Positions 1 to 11,800 of a stretch of DNA of 64,000 nucleotides are shown here, in pieces. The stretch comes from Isoetes taiwanensis (lineage: Eukaryota > Streptophyta > Lycopodiopsida > Isoetales > Isoetaceae): contig JAJEKV010000002.1 of NCBI GenBank assembly GCA_021234155.1, positions 39,111,841 to 39,175,840 on the forward strand. The letters are read 5' to 3'. Both the position numbers and the translations under genes were made by a program. The notes under the pieces are model-generated. The model was not told where the DNA came from and made no database searches. It was given only the letters and a program-made list of their open reading frames with translations. How positions within the stretch are numbered: position 1 is the stretch's first letter; every line of letters begins with the position of its first letter.

Positions 1-975
1 TAGCATCTGCTGGGATACTTCTACCTTGGACATGAGATTGTGCCAAGTGTCTGGGGTCAAGCATTGGTAGCGGGAATTGATCATGAACGGCGACATTTGA
101 GATGATTCCTGCTTGATGCTATTGTATGCAAACTCCACCAAATGAATATAGTCGTCCCACTTTGATTATTGCTTGTTCCAGACATAATTCCTCAACATAT
201 CTTCGCGTATCCGATTTGTACGCTCCATCTGCCCATCTATCTGAGGGTGATATGCCGTGGTCATCGACAGCTTCATCTGGATGGTGGTGAAGAGCTCTTG
301 CCAAAATGCACTCATGAACTTCGAATTCCTATCTGAGATTATCTCCCTCTTGGCATCCCATGGAGTGGGAAGATCTCCTTTCTAAATAACATGGCTGTAT
401 CTAATGCGGTATCCGTGGTCCTTCATGGCACAAAATGCGCCATTTTTGACAATTTGTCAACTACTACCATTAAGGCATCCTTGCCCCTTATGGTTCTTGG
501 GAGCCCTGTTATGAAGTCCATGCTTATTACTTCCCGTTTGGCATTTGGCACTGGCAATGGCTCTAACGCTCCTGGAATTCGAAGTTGTTCTGCCTTCGTC
601 TGCTGACATAGCTGACATTCTCGAATGTACTTGGCTATCTGCTTCTTCATGCCAGGCCAGTAGTACTACTTCTTATCTTGAAGTAGGTTTTCATGAAACT
701 TGCACGGCCGGCTATTGGGTTATTGTGCGTGTCATGGAGTATCAACTTCTTGATTTCGGATGACTCTGCTATGCACAATTTGTTCTTATGGTACAATAGG
801 TTACCTTCTTTCTTAAAATGCTTGAAGGTTTCTCTCTCTTTGTCCGTCCTTGCCTCTTTAGAGAGGCTTGTCCATGCTTCCATAAAGTCTCGATCCGTTG
901 GCAACGTCCCTTCTATCTTCTTGCCAAACTCACTGGTAAGTGTTGATATGGCATTGCAATGGACTCTCGTCGTCA
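1..975 (-). pseudogene. Ty3/gypsy integrase region (partial, runs off the left edge)
   Basis: This is the integrase part of a Ty3/gypsy polyprotein, read right to left. The N-terminal zinc-binding region shows HDTHNNPIAGR near 735-770 and CQLCQQTKA near 590-615, which fit the HHCC finger. They are followed by EVISMDFITGLP near 510-540, the start of the DDE catalytic core in plant gypsy elements. Further left, in another frame, the core continues with a TAYHPQTDGQ-like stretch at about 225-260 and a WDDYIHLVEFAYN-like stretch near 125-160. The frame changes several times (for example near 650 and 390), so no intact enzyme is made. The C-terminus, any chromodomain and the 3' LTR lie beyond the window. 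The family assignment is secure; the lineage (perhaps a chromovirus) is inference. Confidence 0.88.
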
Positions 976-1425
976 AAGGGTACCTTGAGAGCGTGTTCGC
1001 AACCACGTTGAGCTTGCCTGGCTTGTATACGATGTCAAAATCATACTCCTTCAAGAACTCCATCCATCTCCTTTGTCAAGTTGAGATGTGGTTGGGTGAA
1101 GACATACTGTAGACTCTGATGGTCAGTGTCTAATTGGAACTTCCTTCCCAATATATAGTGTCTCTATATTCTCAATGCTCTCACCATTGCTAACAACTCC
1201 TGGTCGTGGATTGGGTAGCGTGTTTCGGCCTCGTTCATCTTCCTTGAATCATATGCTACAACCCTCTCCTCTTGCATCAAGACCGCTCCAATCTTGCTAG
1301 CATCTGTTGCCACCAACTTATCCTTCTCTAAATCTGGCAATGCTAAGACTGGGGTGGTCCTTAACGCTTCCTTCAATGTCTCAAATGCTGCTTGAGCTTT
1401 CTTTGCCAATGATTCGCCCAATCTT
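975..1425 (-). pseudogene. Ty3/gypsy RNase H region
   Basis: The reading DLEKDKLVATDASKIGAVL (about 1,295-1,350) carries the TDAS motif of the Ty3/gypsy RNase H domain. It is followed by VVAYDSRKMNEAETRYPIHD and ELLAMVRAL near 1,170-1,265, which match the usual core (family: RKLNPAERNYPVHDKELLA). The domain ends in the DIVYKPGKLNVVANTLSR stretch near 985-1,040, the conserved end of RNase H before integrase. A frameshift lies near 1,100-1,165, so the domain is not readable as one chain. It sits directly between RT and integrase, the normal order for Ty3/gypsy. Its job in a live element would be to degrade RNA in the RNA-DNA hybrid during reverse transcription. Confidence 0.9.
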
Positions 1426-2258
1426 TTATCTTCTCTGCCTTGGTGAGGTCGTCAACGGTGCTGCTATCTTGGCAAATTTCATGACGAACTTTTTGTAATA
1501 CCCTGCTAACCCGAGAAAGCTCCTTACTTCATGAATGTTCTTTGGTGCTGGCCAATCAATTACCACTTCAATCTTCGCAGGGTCTGTGGAAATCCCTTCC
1601 GCTGAAATTACATGCCTCAAGTGCTCTACTCTTTCTGTGGCAAAGTGACACTTGGATAACTTCGCATAAAGTTGATGCCTCCTCGACTTTTCAAGTACCT
1701 TCCTCAAGTATTGGGTATGCTCCTCCAAGGACTTGTTGTAGACCAAAATGTCATCAAAGAAAACTATAATGAACGTGTCTAAAAATTCATGAAAAATGTC
1801 ATTCGTGAGTCTCATAAATGTTGCTGAGGCATTGGACAACCCAAATAGCATCACTGTGAACTAATAGTGGCTATATCTCATTATGAATGCAATCATGTGA
1901 ATGTCCTCTTCCTTGATCCTGATCTGTGGTAGCCTGACCTCAAGTCTATCTTGGTGAAAACTTTTGCTCCTTGCAGCTGATCCATCAAATCTGATCGGGG
2001 CAGCGCATACTTGTTCTTGATGGTGTGCTTGTTCAATTGACGATAATCAATGTACATTTTGAGACTTCCATCCTTCTTCTTGACAAATAGGATTAGCGCC
2101 CGAACGGGGAGACACTAGGTCTTATAGACCCTAGGTCTAGCAACTTCTGCAATTGCTTCTTCAATTCCGTCAACTCCTAAGGTGACATTTTGTAAGGTGC
2201 CTTACTTGTGGGCTTGGTCCCTGGTTCAAGTGCTATTTCACACTCGACTCCCCTGTAA
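1426..2258 (-). pseudogene. Ty3/gypsy reverse transcriptase region
   Basis: The palm of the reverse transcriptase is readable at 1,426-1,854: LFGLSNASATFMRLTND, then VFFDDILVYNKS (the FDD form of the YxDD catalytic motif), then the SKCHFATERVEHLRHVIS and VRSFLGLAGYYKKFV stretches. Upstream, 1,860-2,258 contains the fingers, in broken frames: a [16 protein letters not shown]-like stretch and a DLRSGYH-like stretch with stops between them. The right-hand end is cut at 2,258 by the CACTA element. The linker towards the protease resumes in the right order at 15,764, so one polyprotein was split. The enzyme copied the element RNA into DNA; this copy is dead. Confidence 0.92.
2256..2258. repeat. 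CACTA target-site duplication, left copy (TAA)
   Basis: TAA precedes CACTACAAGG. The same TAA follows the right terminus at 15,764-15,766. CACTA (En/Spm) elements make 3-bp duplications, so both the length and the identity fit. Confidence 0.9.
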
Positions 2259-2269
2259 CACTACAAGGG

Positions 2270-2760
2270 ATAGTCGACGTTCAACGACCTAGGTCGTTGA
2301 ACGACGTCAAATCGTCGAGGAACGACGACAACGTCGTTTGACGACGGTGACGTCGTTCAACGGCATCACGACGTCGTTCAACGACGCCACACAGATCTGA
2401 CATGTCCACCATGCCTGTGTGGCATGGTGCTAGCGCCACGCTGGCAAGCGTGCGTGTCGTGCCACGTGCACAAAACGTCGTTTAACGTCGTCTCGTGGAT
2501 CTGGCGTGGCACATCCGGCTGCGTGGCTTGCTGACATGCCAGGCTGGCACGCCACCGTGTTCTGCCACGTCGACATGACGTCGTTAAACGACGACTAAAA
2601 AATCTGACGTGACCAGTCAGCTTCGTGGCTTGCTGACATGCCAGGCTGGCACGCCAAAGTGTCCTGCCACGTCGGCATGACGTCGTTAAACGACGCTTAG
2701 AATATCTGACGTGGCAGCAGTTTTGCCAGCGTGGCCGGCATCGTCCGCGCCACGCTATTG
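2270..2760. repeat. CACTA left subterminal repeat zone
   Basis: Dense short motifs of the form CGTCGTT(A/C)AACGACG and half-sites ACGTCGT occur on both strands. A longer direct duplication is also present: the block around GGCTTGCTGACATGCCAGGC near 2,520-2,598 recurs near 2,630-2,695, each copy ending in ATGACGTCGTTAAACGACG. In characterised CACTA elements such zones bind the element-encoded regulator. No coding potential is claimed here. Confidence 0.8.
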
Positions 2761-2802
2761 TCAGCAGAGCGAAAAAAAAAAATTAATACTGACGTCGCTT
2801 AT

Positions 2803-5800
2803 CGTTTGGAATGCCAAAATTACCCTAGGGACCAAGTTACACGGTCAGTTTTGCAAAAAAACGACACACTTATGCCCTACATTGCAGTATTCAGCAGCCA
2901 CCTCCTAGGCCAATTGACTACGAGTGTGTTGGACATGAGATAGTTTGGCGCTTCTTCGAGAAGGGGTGGCCTTCTGGCCACAAAACTTGGTCCCTAGGGC
3001 AATGTCGACGCGTTCGAGTCCATTGGCGAGAGGCGGATCACGGTTCGAGGAGAGGGAAGTTGCACGTCCGTCCGCCGTGGCCTTCGGGGAGAGGACTTTT
3101 GGGGCAAGCCGCTTCGGGATGGTTTTAGGGTCCTTGCTCAAGGCCAACACCCCCTCTACCTCAAGACACGGCGCAAGGTCCTAGTCAAATCTGACAAGGA
3201 TAGAGCCTCCGAAACGTAAACCCTATGAGTTGCCAGGTTCTAGCAGGGTTTGCGTGTTGGGTGCCGAGTTTTGATCTTTTGCACTTGGGACGTGGCCGAT
3301 CACATGCAGTTGAGAACACGAACCAAGAGAAACTGACGGAATAGAGTTTGGACCTCAGACTCCTCCCGTTGTGGCAGTTAGAAGTCAAGGGCCACTTTTG
3401 CAGTAGCAAGACATTCGTAAATTCGTAATTAATGCATAGTACGGACTTAAATTCTGATTTTTTGTCAGCTAGCTTCCTAAGTCATCGCAAACATACATGC
3501 CAACTTTCAAAAATTTTGGATAAGGTTTAGATCAAATAGTTTGCATTAGAACGTCCGGGCAGCTTTGTTGTTGCAGCGTGGAGTCGCACACTTGCCCAAG
3601 TCGAACAAGGCCAGGACCTTGCAAGGCCTCCTCATTAGAGGGGAGAGTACGAACCCCAGGAGGCGAGCCCCAAAAAGCTTCCCGAGGCAGCCTTTCCTAG
3701 CAGCCGGGCTCTCCACGGGGCGACGCTAAAGACCACACTCCGGATCTCGGTTCGTGATCCGACCGTTGAATCCTTTGTTCAAGGAACCTGGTCCGAGAAG
3801 GTCCAAAAATCCAACATCCGTCAGGAGAACATATCACCGCTGCGGCGCCGCCTTGCGGGCTTAACGGTGTAGAAACCAAAGTGTTTTGTCGTTCGGACAT
3901 TGCGGAGGTTCTCGAAATGGCGATTCGACTTCGCCACATCGTCCGGAATGCCAAAATTACCCTAGGGACCAAGTTACGGCGGCCGGTTTTGCAAAAAAGA
4001 AAGAAACACTTACGCCCTACATTGCAAAAAGATTCAACGGCCCACCTCCTAGGCCAATTGACTACGAAAGTGTGTTGCACATGAGATAGTTTGGAGCTTC
4101 TTCGAGAAGGGGTGGGCTTCGGCCACAAAAACTTGGTTCCTAGGGCAATGTCGACGTTCGAGTCCATTGGCGAGAGAGAGATCACGGTTCGAGGAGGGAA
4201 AGTTGCACGTCCGTCGCCCGTGGCCGCCGGGGAGAGGACTTTTGGGGCAAGCCGCTTTCCGGTGGTTTTAGGGTCCGTGCTCGGCGGCCAACACCCCCTA
4301 CCTCAAGACACGGCAAGGTCCTAGTCAAATATGACAAGGATAGAGCCTCCAAACGTAAACCCTATGAGTTGCCGTGTTCTAGCGGGGGTTTGCGTTTTGG
4401 GTGCCGAAGTTTTGATCTTTTGCACTTGGGACGTGGCGATCACATGCAGATTGAGAACGCGAAGCAAGGGCAACCGACGGAATGGAGTTTGGACCTGTAC
4501 TCCCTCCCCGTTGTGGCGGTTAGAAGTCAAGGGCCACTTTTGCGTAGCAAGACATTCGTAAATTCGTAATTAATGCATAGTACGGACTTAAATTCTGATT
4601 TTTTTTGTCAGCTAGCTTCCTAAGTCATCGCCAACATACATGCCAACTTTCAAAAAAATTTTGGATAAGGTTTAGATCAAATAGTTTGCATTAGAGCGGT
4701 CCAGGGGCAGCCTCTTGTTGGGCAGCCGAGCCGGCACACTTGCCCAAGTCAAACAAGGCCAGGACCTTGCAAGGCCTCCTCATTAGAGGGAGAGTCCGAA
4801 CCCGTGAGGCGAGCCCCAAAAGCTTCCCGAGGCAGCCTTTCTCGGCAGCGCCCTCGGGGCGTGACGCTAAAGACCACACTCGGGATCTCGGTTCCGTGAT
4901 CCGACCGTTGAATCCTTTGTTCAAGGAACCTGGTCCGAGAAGGTCCAAAAAAATCCAATATCCGTCCGGGAGAACATATCAAACCGCGAAGCGCCCTGCG
5001 GGCGACAGTGTAGAAACCAAAGTGTTTTGTCGTTCGGACATTGCGGAGGCTCTGAAATGGCGATCGACCGCCACATCGTCCAGGAATGCCAAAATTACCC
5101 TAGGGACCAAGTTACATGGTCGGGTTTTGCGAAAAGAAAGAAACACTTACGCCCTACATTGCAAGATTCATTATTGCCCACCTCCTAGGCCAATTGACTA
5201 CGAGTGTGTTGCACATGAGATAGTTTGGCGCTTCTTCGAGAAGGAGTGGGCTTACGGCCACAAAACTTGGTTCCTAGGGCAATGTCGGCGTTCGAGTCCA
5301 TTGGCGAGGCAGATCATCCGGTTCGAGAGGGAAAGTTGCACGTCCGTCGCCGGGGGCCTTCGGAGAGGACTTTTTGGGGCAAGCCGCTTCCGGGTGGTTT
5401 TAGGGTCCGTGCTCAAGGCCAACACCCCCTACCTCAAGACACGGCCAAGGTCCTAGTCAAATATGACAAGGATAGAGCCTCCAAACGTAAAACCACATGA
5501 GTTGCCGGGTTCTAGCGGGGTTTGCGTTTTGGGTGCCGAAGTTTTGATCTTTTGCACTTGGGGCGTGGCGATCACATGCAGTTGAGAACGAAGCAAGGGC
5601 AACCGACGGAATGGAGTTTGGACTGTACTCCCTCCCGTTGTGGCGGTTAGAAGTCAAGGGCCACTTTTGCAAAGTAGCAAGACATTCGTAAATTCGTAAT
5701 TAATGCATAGTATGGACTTAAATTCTGATTTTTTGTCAGCTAGCTTCCTAAGTCATCGCCAACATACAGGCCAACTTTCAAAAATTTTGGATAAGGTTTA

Positions 5801-8800
5801 GATCAAATAGTTTGCATTAGAACGGTCCGGGCAGCCTGTTGTTGGGCAGCGCCCAAGTCAAACAAGGCCAGGACCTTGCAAGGCCTCCTCATTAGAGGGA
5901 GAGTCCAGAACCCGTGAGGCGAGCCCCAAAAAGCTTCCCCGAGGCAGCCTTTTCTGGCGGCTCACGGGGCGCGACGCTAAAGACCACACTCCCGGATCTC
6001 GGTTCCCGTATCCGACCGTTGAATCCTTTGTTCAAGGAACCTGGTCCGAGAAGGTCCAAAAAAATCCAACATCCGTCCGGGAGAACATATCAAACCGCGA
6101 AGCGTCCTGCGGGCGACAGTGTAGAAACCAAAGTGTTTTGTCGTTCGGACATTGCGGAGGCTCCGAAATGGCGATTCGACTTCGCCCACATCGTAGGAAT
6201 GCCAAAATTACCCTAGGGACCAAGTTACGGTCGGTTTTGGCGAAAAGAAAGAAACACTTACGCCTACATTGCAAAAAGATTTGAGCCCACCTCCTAGGCC
6301 AATTGACTACGAAGTGTGTTGCACATGAGATAGTTTGGCTTCTTCGAGAAGGGGTGGGCTTCTGGCCACAAAACTTGGTCCCTAGGGCAATGTCGACGTT
6401 ATGAGTCCATTGGCAGAGACAGATCACGGTTCCGGAGAGGGAAGTTGCACGTCCCGTCGCGGTGGCCGCCGGAGAGGACTTTTGGGGCAAGCTGCTTCCG
6501 GGTGGTTTTTAGGGTCCGTGCTCTGGCGTCAACACCCCCCCTCTACGTCAAGACACGGCGCAAGGTCCTAGTCAAATCTGACAAGGATAGAGCCTCCGAA
6601 ACGTAAACCCTATGAGTTGCCAGGTTCTAGCAGGGTTTGCGTTTTGGGTGCCGAGTTTTGATCTTTTGCACTTGGGACGTGGCCGATCACATGCAGTTGA
6701 GAACACGAAGCAAGAGAAACTGACGGAATGGAGTTTGGACCTGTACTCCTCCCGTTGTGGCAGTTAGAAGTCAAGGGCCACTTTTGCAGTAGCAAGACAT
6801 TCGTAAATTCGTAATTAATGCATAGTACGGACTTAAATTCTGATTTTTTGTCAGCTAGCTTCCTAAGTCATCGCCAACATACAGGCCAACTTTCAAAAAT
6901 TTTGGATAAGGTTTAGATCAAATAGTTTGCATTAGAACGGTCCGGGCAGCCTGTTGTTGGGCAGCGGAGCTGGCACACTTGCCCAAGTCGAACAAGGCCA
7001 GGACCTTGCAAGGCCTCCTCATTAGAGGGGAGAGTACGAACCCCAGGAGGCGAGCCCCAAAAAGCTTCCCGAGGCAGCCTTTCCTGGCAGCGCTCCGCCG
7101 GGGGGGCGTACGCTAAAGACCACACTCCCGGATCTCGGTTCCCGTATCCGACCGTTGAATCCTTTGTTCAAGGAACCTGGTCCGAGAAGGTCCAAAAAAA
7201 TCCAACATCCGTCCGGGAGAACATATCAAACTGCGAAGCGTCTTGCGGGCGACAGTGTAGAAACCAAAGTGTTTTGTCGTTCGGACATTGCGGAGGCTCC
7301 GAAATGGCGATTCGACTTCGCCACATCGTCCGGAATGCCAAAATTACCCTAGGGACCAAGTTACACGATCAGTTTTGCAAAAGAAAGAAACACTTACGCC
7401 CTACATTGCAGTATTCAGCAGCCACATCCTAGGCCAATTGACGACGAGTGTGTTGCACATGGGATAGTTTGGCGCTTCTTCGAGAAGGGGTGGGCTTCTG
7501 GCCACAAAACTTGGTTCCTAGGGCAATGTCGACGTTCTGAGTCCATTGGCAGAGACAGATCATAGTTCCGGAGAGGGGAAATTGCCCGTCCGTCGCCAGG
7601 GCCTTCGGGAGAGGACTTTTGGGGCAAGATGCTTCCGGGTGGTTTTTAGGGTCCGTGCTCTGGCGTCAACACCCTCCCTCTACCTCAAGACACGGCGCAA
7701 GGTCCTAGTCAAATCTGACAAGGATAGAGCCTCGAAACGTAAACCCTATGAGTTGCCAGGTTCTAGCAGGGTTTGCGTGTTGGGTGCCGAGTTTTGATCT
7801 TTTGCACTTGGGACGTGGCCGATCACATGCAGTTGAGAACACGAACCAAGAGAAACTGACGGAATGGAGTTTGGACCTGTACTCCTCCCGTTGTGGCAGT
7901 TAGAAGTCAAGGGCCACTTTTGCAGTAGCAAGACATTCGTAAATTCGTAATTAATGCATAGTACGGACTTAAATTCTGATTTTTTGTCAGCTAGCTTCCT
8001 AAGTCATCGCAAACATACAGACCAACTTTCAAAAATTTTGGATAAGGTTTAGATCAAATAGTTTGCATTAGAACGGTCCGGGCAGCCTGTTGTTGGGCAG
8101 CCGAGCTGGCACACTTGCCCAAGTCAAACAAGGCCAGGACCTTGCAAGGCCTCCTCATTAGAGGGGAGAGTCCGAACCCCAGGAGGCGAGCCCCAAAAAG
8201 CTTCCCGAGGCAGCCTTTCCTGGCAGCGCTCCGCCGGGGGGGCGTACGCTAAAGACCACACTCCCGGATCTCGGTTCTCGTATCCGACCGTTGAATCCTT
8301 TGTTCAAGGAACCTGGTCCGAGAAGGTCCAAAAAAATCCAACATCCGTCCGGGAGAACATATCCAACCGCCATGCGTCTGCGGCGTGTAGAAACCAAAGT
8401 GTTTTGTCTTTCGGACATTGCGGAGGCTCCGAAATGGCGATTCGACTTCGCCACATCGTCCGGAATGCCAAAATTACCCTAGGGACCAAGTTACACGGTC
8501 AGTTTTGCGAAAGAAAGAAACACTTACGCCCTACATTGCAGTATTCAGCAGCCACCTCCTAGGCCAATTGACTACGAGTGTGTTGCACATGAGATAGTTT
8601 GGAGCTTCTTCGAGAAGGAGTGGGCTTCTGGCCACAAAACTTGGTTCCTAGGGCAATGTCGACGTTCTGAGTCCATTGGCAGAGACAGATCACGGTTCCG
8701 GAGAGGGAAAGTTGCACGTCCGTCGCCAGGGCCTTCGGGAGAGGACTTTTGGGGCAAGCTGCTTCCGGGTGGTTTTTAGGGTCCGTGCTCTGGCGTCAAC

Positions 8801-11800
8801 CCCCTACCTCAAGACACGGCGCAAGGTCCTAGTCAAATATGACAAGGATAGAGCCTCCGAAACGTAAACCCTATGAGTTGCCAGGTTCTAGCAGGGTTTG
8901 CGTTTTGGGTGCCGAGTTTTGATCTTTTGCACTTGGGACGTGGCCGATCACATGCAGTTGAGAACGCGAAGCAAGGGCAACTGACGGAATGGAGTTTGGA
9001 CCTGTACTCCTCCCGTTGTGGCAGTTAGAAGTCAAGGGCCACTTTTGCAGTAGCAAGACATTCGTAAATTCGTAATTAATGCATAGTACGGACTTAAATT
9101 CTGATTTTTTGTCAGCTAGCTTCCTAAGTCATCGCCAACATACATGCCAACTTTCAAAAATTTTGGATAAGGTTTAGATCAAATAGTTTGCATTAGAACG
9201 GTCCGGGCAGCCTGTTGTTGGGCAGCCGAGCTGGCACACTTGCCCAAGTCAAACAAGGCCAGGACCTTGCAAGGCCTCCTCATTAGAGGGGAGAGTCCGA
9301 ACCCCAGGAGGCGAGCCCCAAAAAGCTTCCCGAGGCAGCCTTTCCTGGCAGCGCTCCGCCGGGGGGGCGTACGCTAAAGACCACACTCCCGGATCTCGGT
9401 TCCCGTATCCGACCGTTGAATCCTTTGTTCAAGGAACCTGGTCCGAGAAGGTCCAAAAAAATCCAACATCCGTCCGGGAGAACATATCAAACCGCGAAGC
9501 GTCCTGCGGGCGACAGTGTAGAAACCAAAGTGTTTTGTCGTTCGGACATTGCGGAGGCTCCGAAATGGCGATTCGACTTCGCCACATCGTCCGGAATGCC
9601 AAAATTACCCTAGGGACCAAGTTACGGCCGGGTTTTTGTAAAAGAAAGAAACACTTACGCCCTACATTGTAAAGATTCGGGGAGCCACATCCTAGGCCAA
9701 TTGACTACGAAAGTGTGTTGCACATGAGATAGTTTGGCGCATCTTCGAGAAGGGGTGGGCTTCGGCCACAAAACTTGGTCCCTAGGGCAATGTCGACGTT
9801 CGAGTCCATTGGCGCAGAGACGGATCACGGTTCCCGGAGAGGGGAAGTTGCGTCCGTCCGCCGTGGCCTTCGGGGAGAGGACTTTTGGGGCAAGCCGCCG
9901 GGTGGTTTTAGGGTCCCGTGCTCAAGCGCCAACACCCCCTCTACCTCAAGACTGGGCCAAGAAGGTCCTAGTCAAATATGACAAGGATAGAGCCTCAAAC
10001 GTAAACCCTATGAGTTGCCGTGGTTCTAGCGGGGTTTTGCGTTTTGGGTGCCGAAGTTTTGATCTTTTGCACTTGGGACGTGGCCGATCACATGCAGTTG
10101 AGAACGAAGCAAGGGCAACCGACGGAATGGAGTTTGGACCTGTACTCCTCCGTTGTGGCAGTTAGAAGTCAAAGGCCACTTTTGCGGTAGCAAGACATTT
10201 GTAAATTCGTAATTAATGCATAGTATGGACTTAAATTCTGATTTTTTGTCAGCTAGCTTCCTAAGTCATCGCCAACATACATGCCAACTTTCAAAAATTT
10301 TGGATAAGGTTTAGATCAAATAGTTTGCATTAGAACGGTCCGGCAGCCTTTGTTGTTGGGCGAAAGGGTTGGCACACTTGCCCAAGTCAAACAAGGCCAG
10401 GACCTTGCAAGGCCTCCTCATTAGAGGGGAGAGTCCGAACCCCGTGAGGCGAGCCCCAAAAAGCTTCCCCGAGGCAGCCTTTCTCGGCGGCGGGGGGCGA
10501 CGCTAAAGACCACACTCCCGGATCTCGGTTCCGTGATCCCACCGTTGAATCCTTTGTTCAAGGAACCTGGTCCAGAAGGTCCAAAAAATCCAACATCCGT
10601 CCAGGAGAACATATCAAACCGCACAAGCGTCCCTGGCGGGCGGTGTAGAAACCAAAGTGTTTTGTCGTTCGGACATTGCGGAGGCTCCGAAATGGCGATT
10701 CGACTTCGCCACATCGTCCGGAATGCTAAAATTACCCTAGGGACCAAGTTACACGGTCAGTTTTGCAAAAGAAAGAAACACTTACGCCCTACATTGCAAG
10801 ATTCGCCAGCCCACCTCCTAGGCCAATTGACTACGAAAGTGTGTTGCACATGAGATAGTTTGGCGCTTCTTCGAGAAGGGGTGGGCTTCTGGCCACAAAA
10901 CTTGGTCCCTAGGGCAATGTCGACGTTCTAAGTCCATTGGCAGAGACAGATCACGGTTCCGGAGAGGGGAAGTTGCCCGTCCGTCGCCAGGGCCTTCGGG
11001 AGAGGACTTTTGGGGCAAGCTGCTTCCGGGTGGTTTTTAGGGTCCGTGCTCTTCCCTCTACGTCAAGACACGGCGCAAGGTCCTAGTCAAATCTGACAAG
11101 GATAGAGCCTCCGAAATGTAAACCCTATGAGTTGCCAGGTTCTAGCAGGGTTTGCGTTTTGGGTGCCGAGTTTTGATCTTTTGCACTTGGGACGTGGCCG
11201 ATCACATGCAGTTGAGAACGCGAAGCAAGGGGAACCCGGCGAGAATGGAGTTTGGACTGTACTTCTCCGTTGTGGCGGTTAGAAGTCAAGGGCCGCTTTT
11301 GCAGTAGCAAGACATTCGTAAATTCGTAATTAATGCATAGTACGGACTTAAATTCTGATTTTTTGTCAGCTAGCTTCCTAAGTCATCGCCAACATACAGG
11401 CCAACTTTCAAAAATTTTGGATAGGGTTTAGATCAAATAGTTTGCATTAGAACGGTCCGGGCTTGTTGTTGGGCAGCCGAGTCTGGCGATACTTGCCCAA
11501 GTCAAACAAGGCCAGGACCTTGCAAGGCCTCCTCATTAGAGGGAGAGTCCGAACCCCGAGGAGGCGAGCCCAAAAAAGCTTCCCCGAGGCAGCCTTTTCT
11601 GGCAGCCTTTCCCGCCCACGGGGCGACGCTTAAAGACCACACTCCCGGATCTCGGTTCCGTGATCCCGACCGTTGAATCCTTTGTTCAAGGGACCTGGTT
11701 CGAGAAGGTCCAAAAAATCCAACATCCGTCCGGGAGAACATATCCAACCGCTAAGCGCCCCAGGGGCGACAAGTAGAAACCAAAGTGTTTTGTCGTTAGG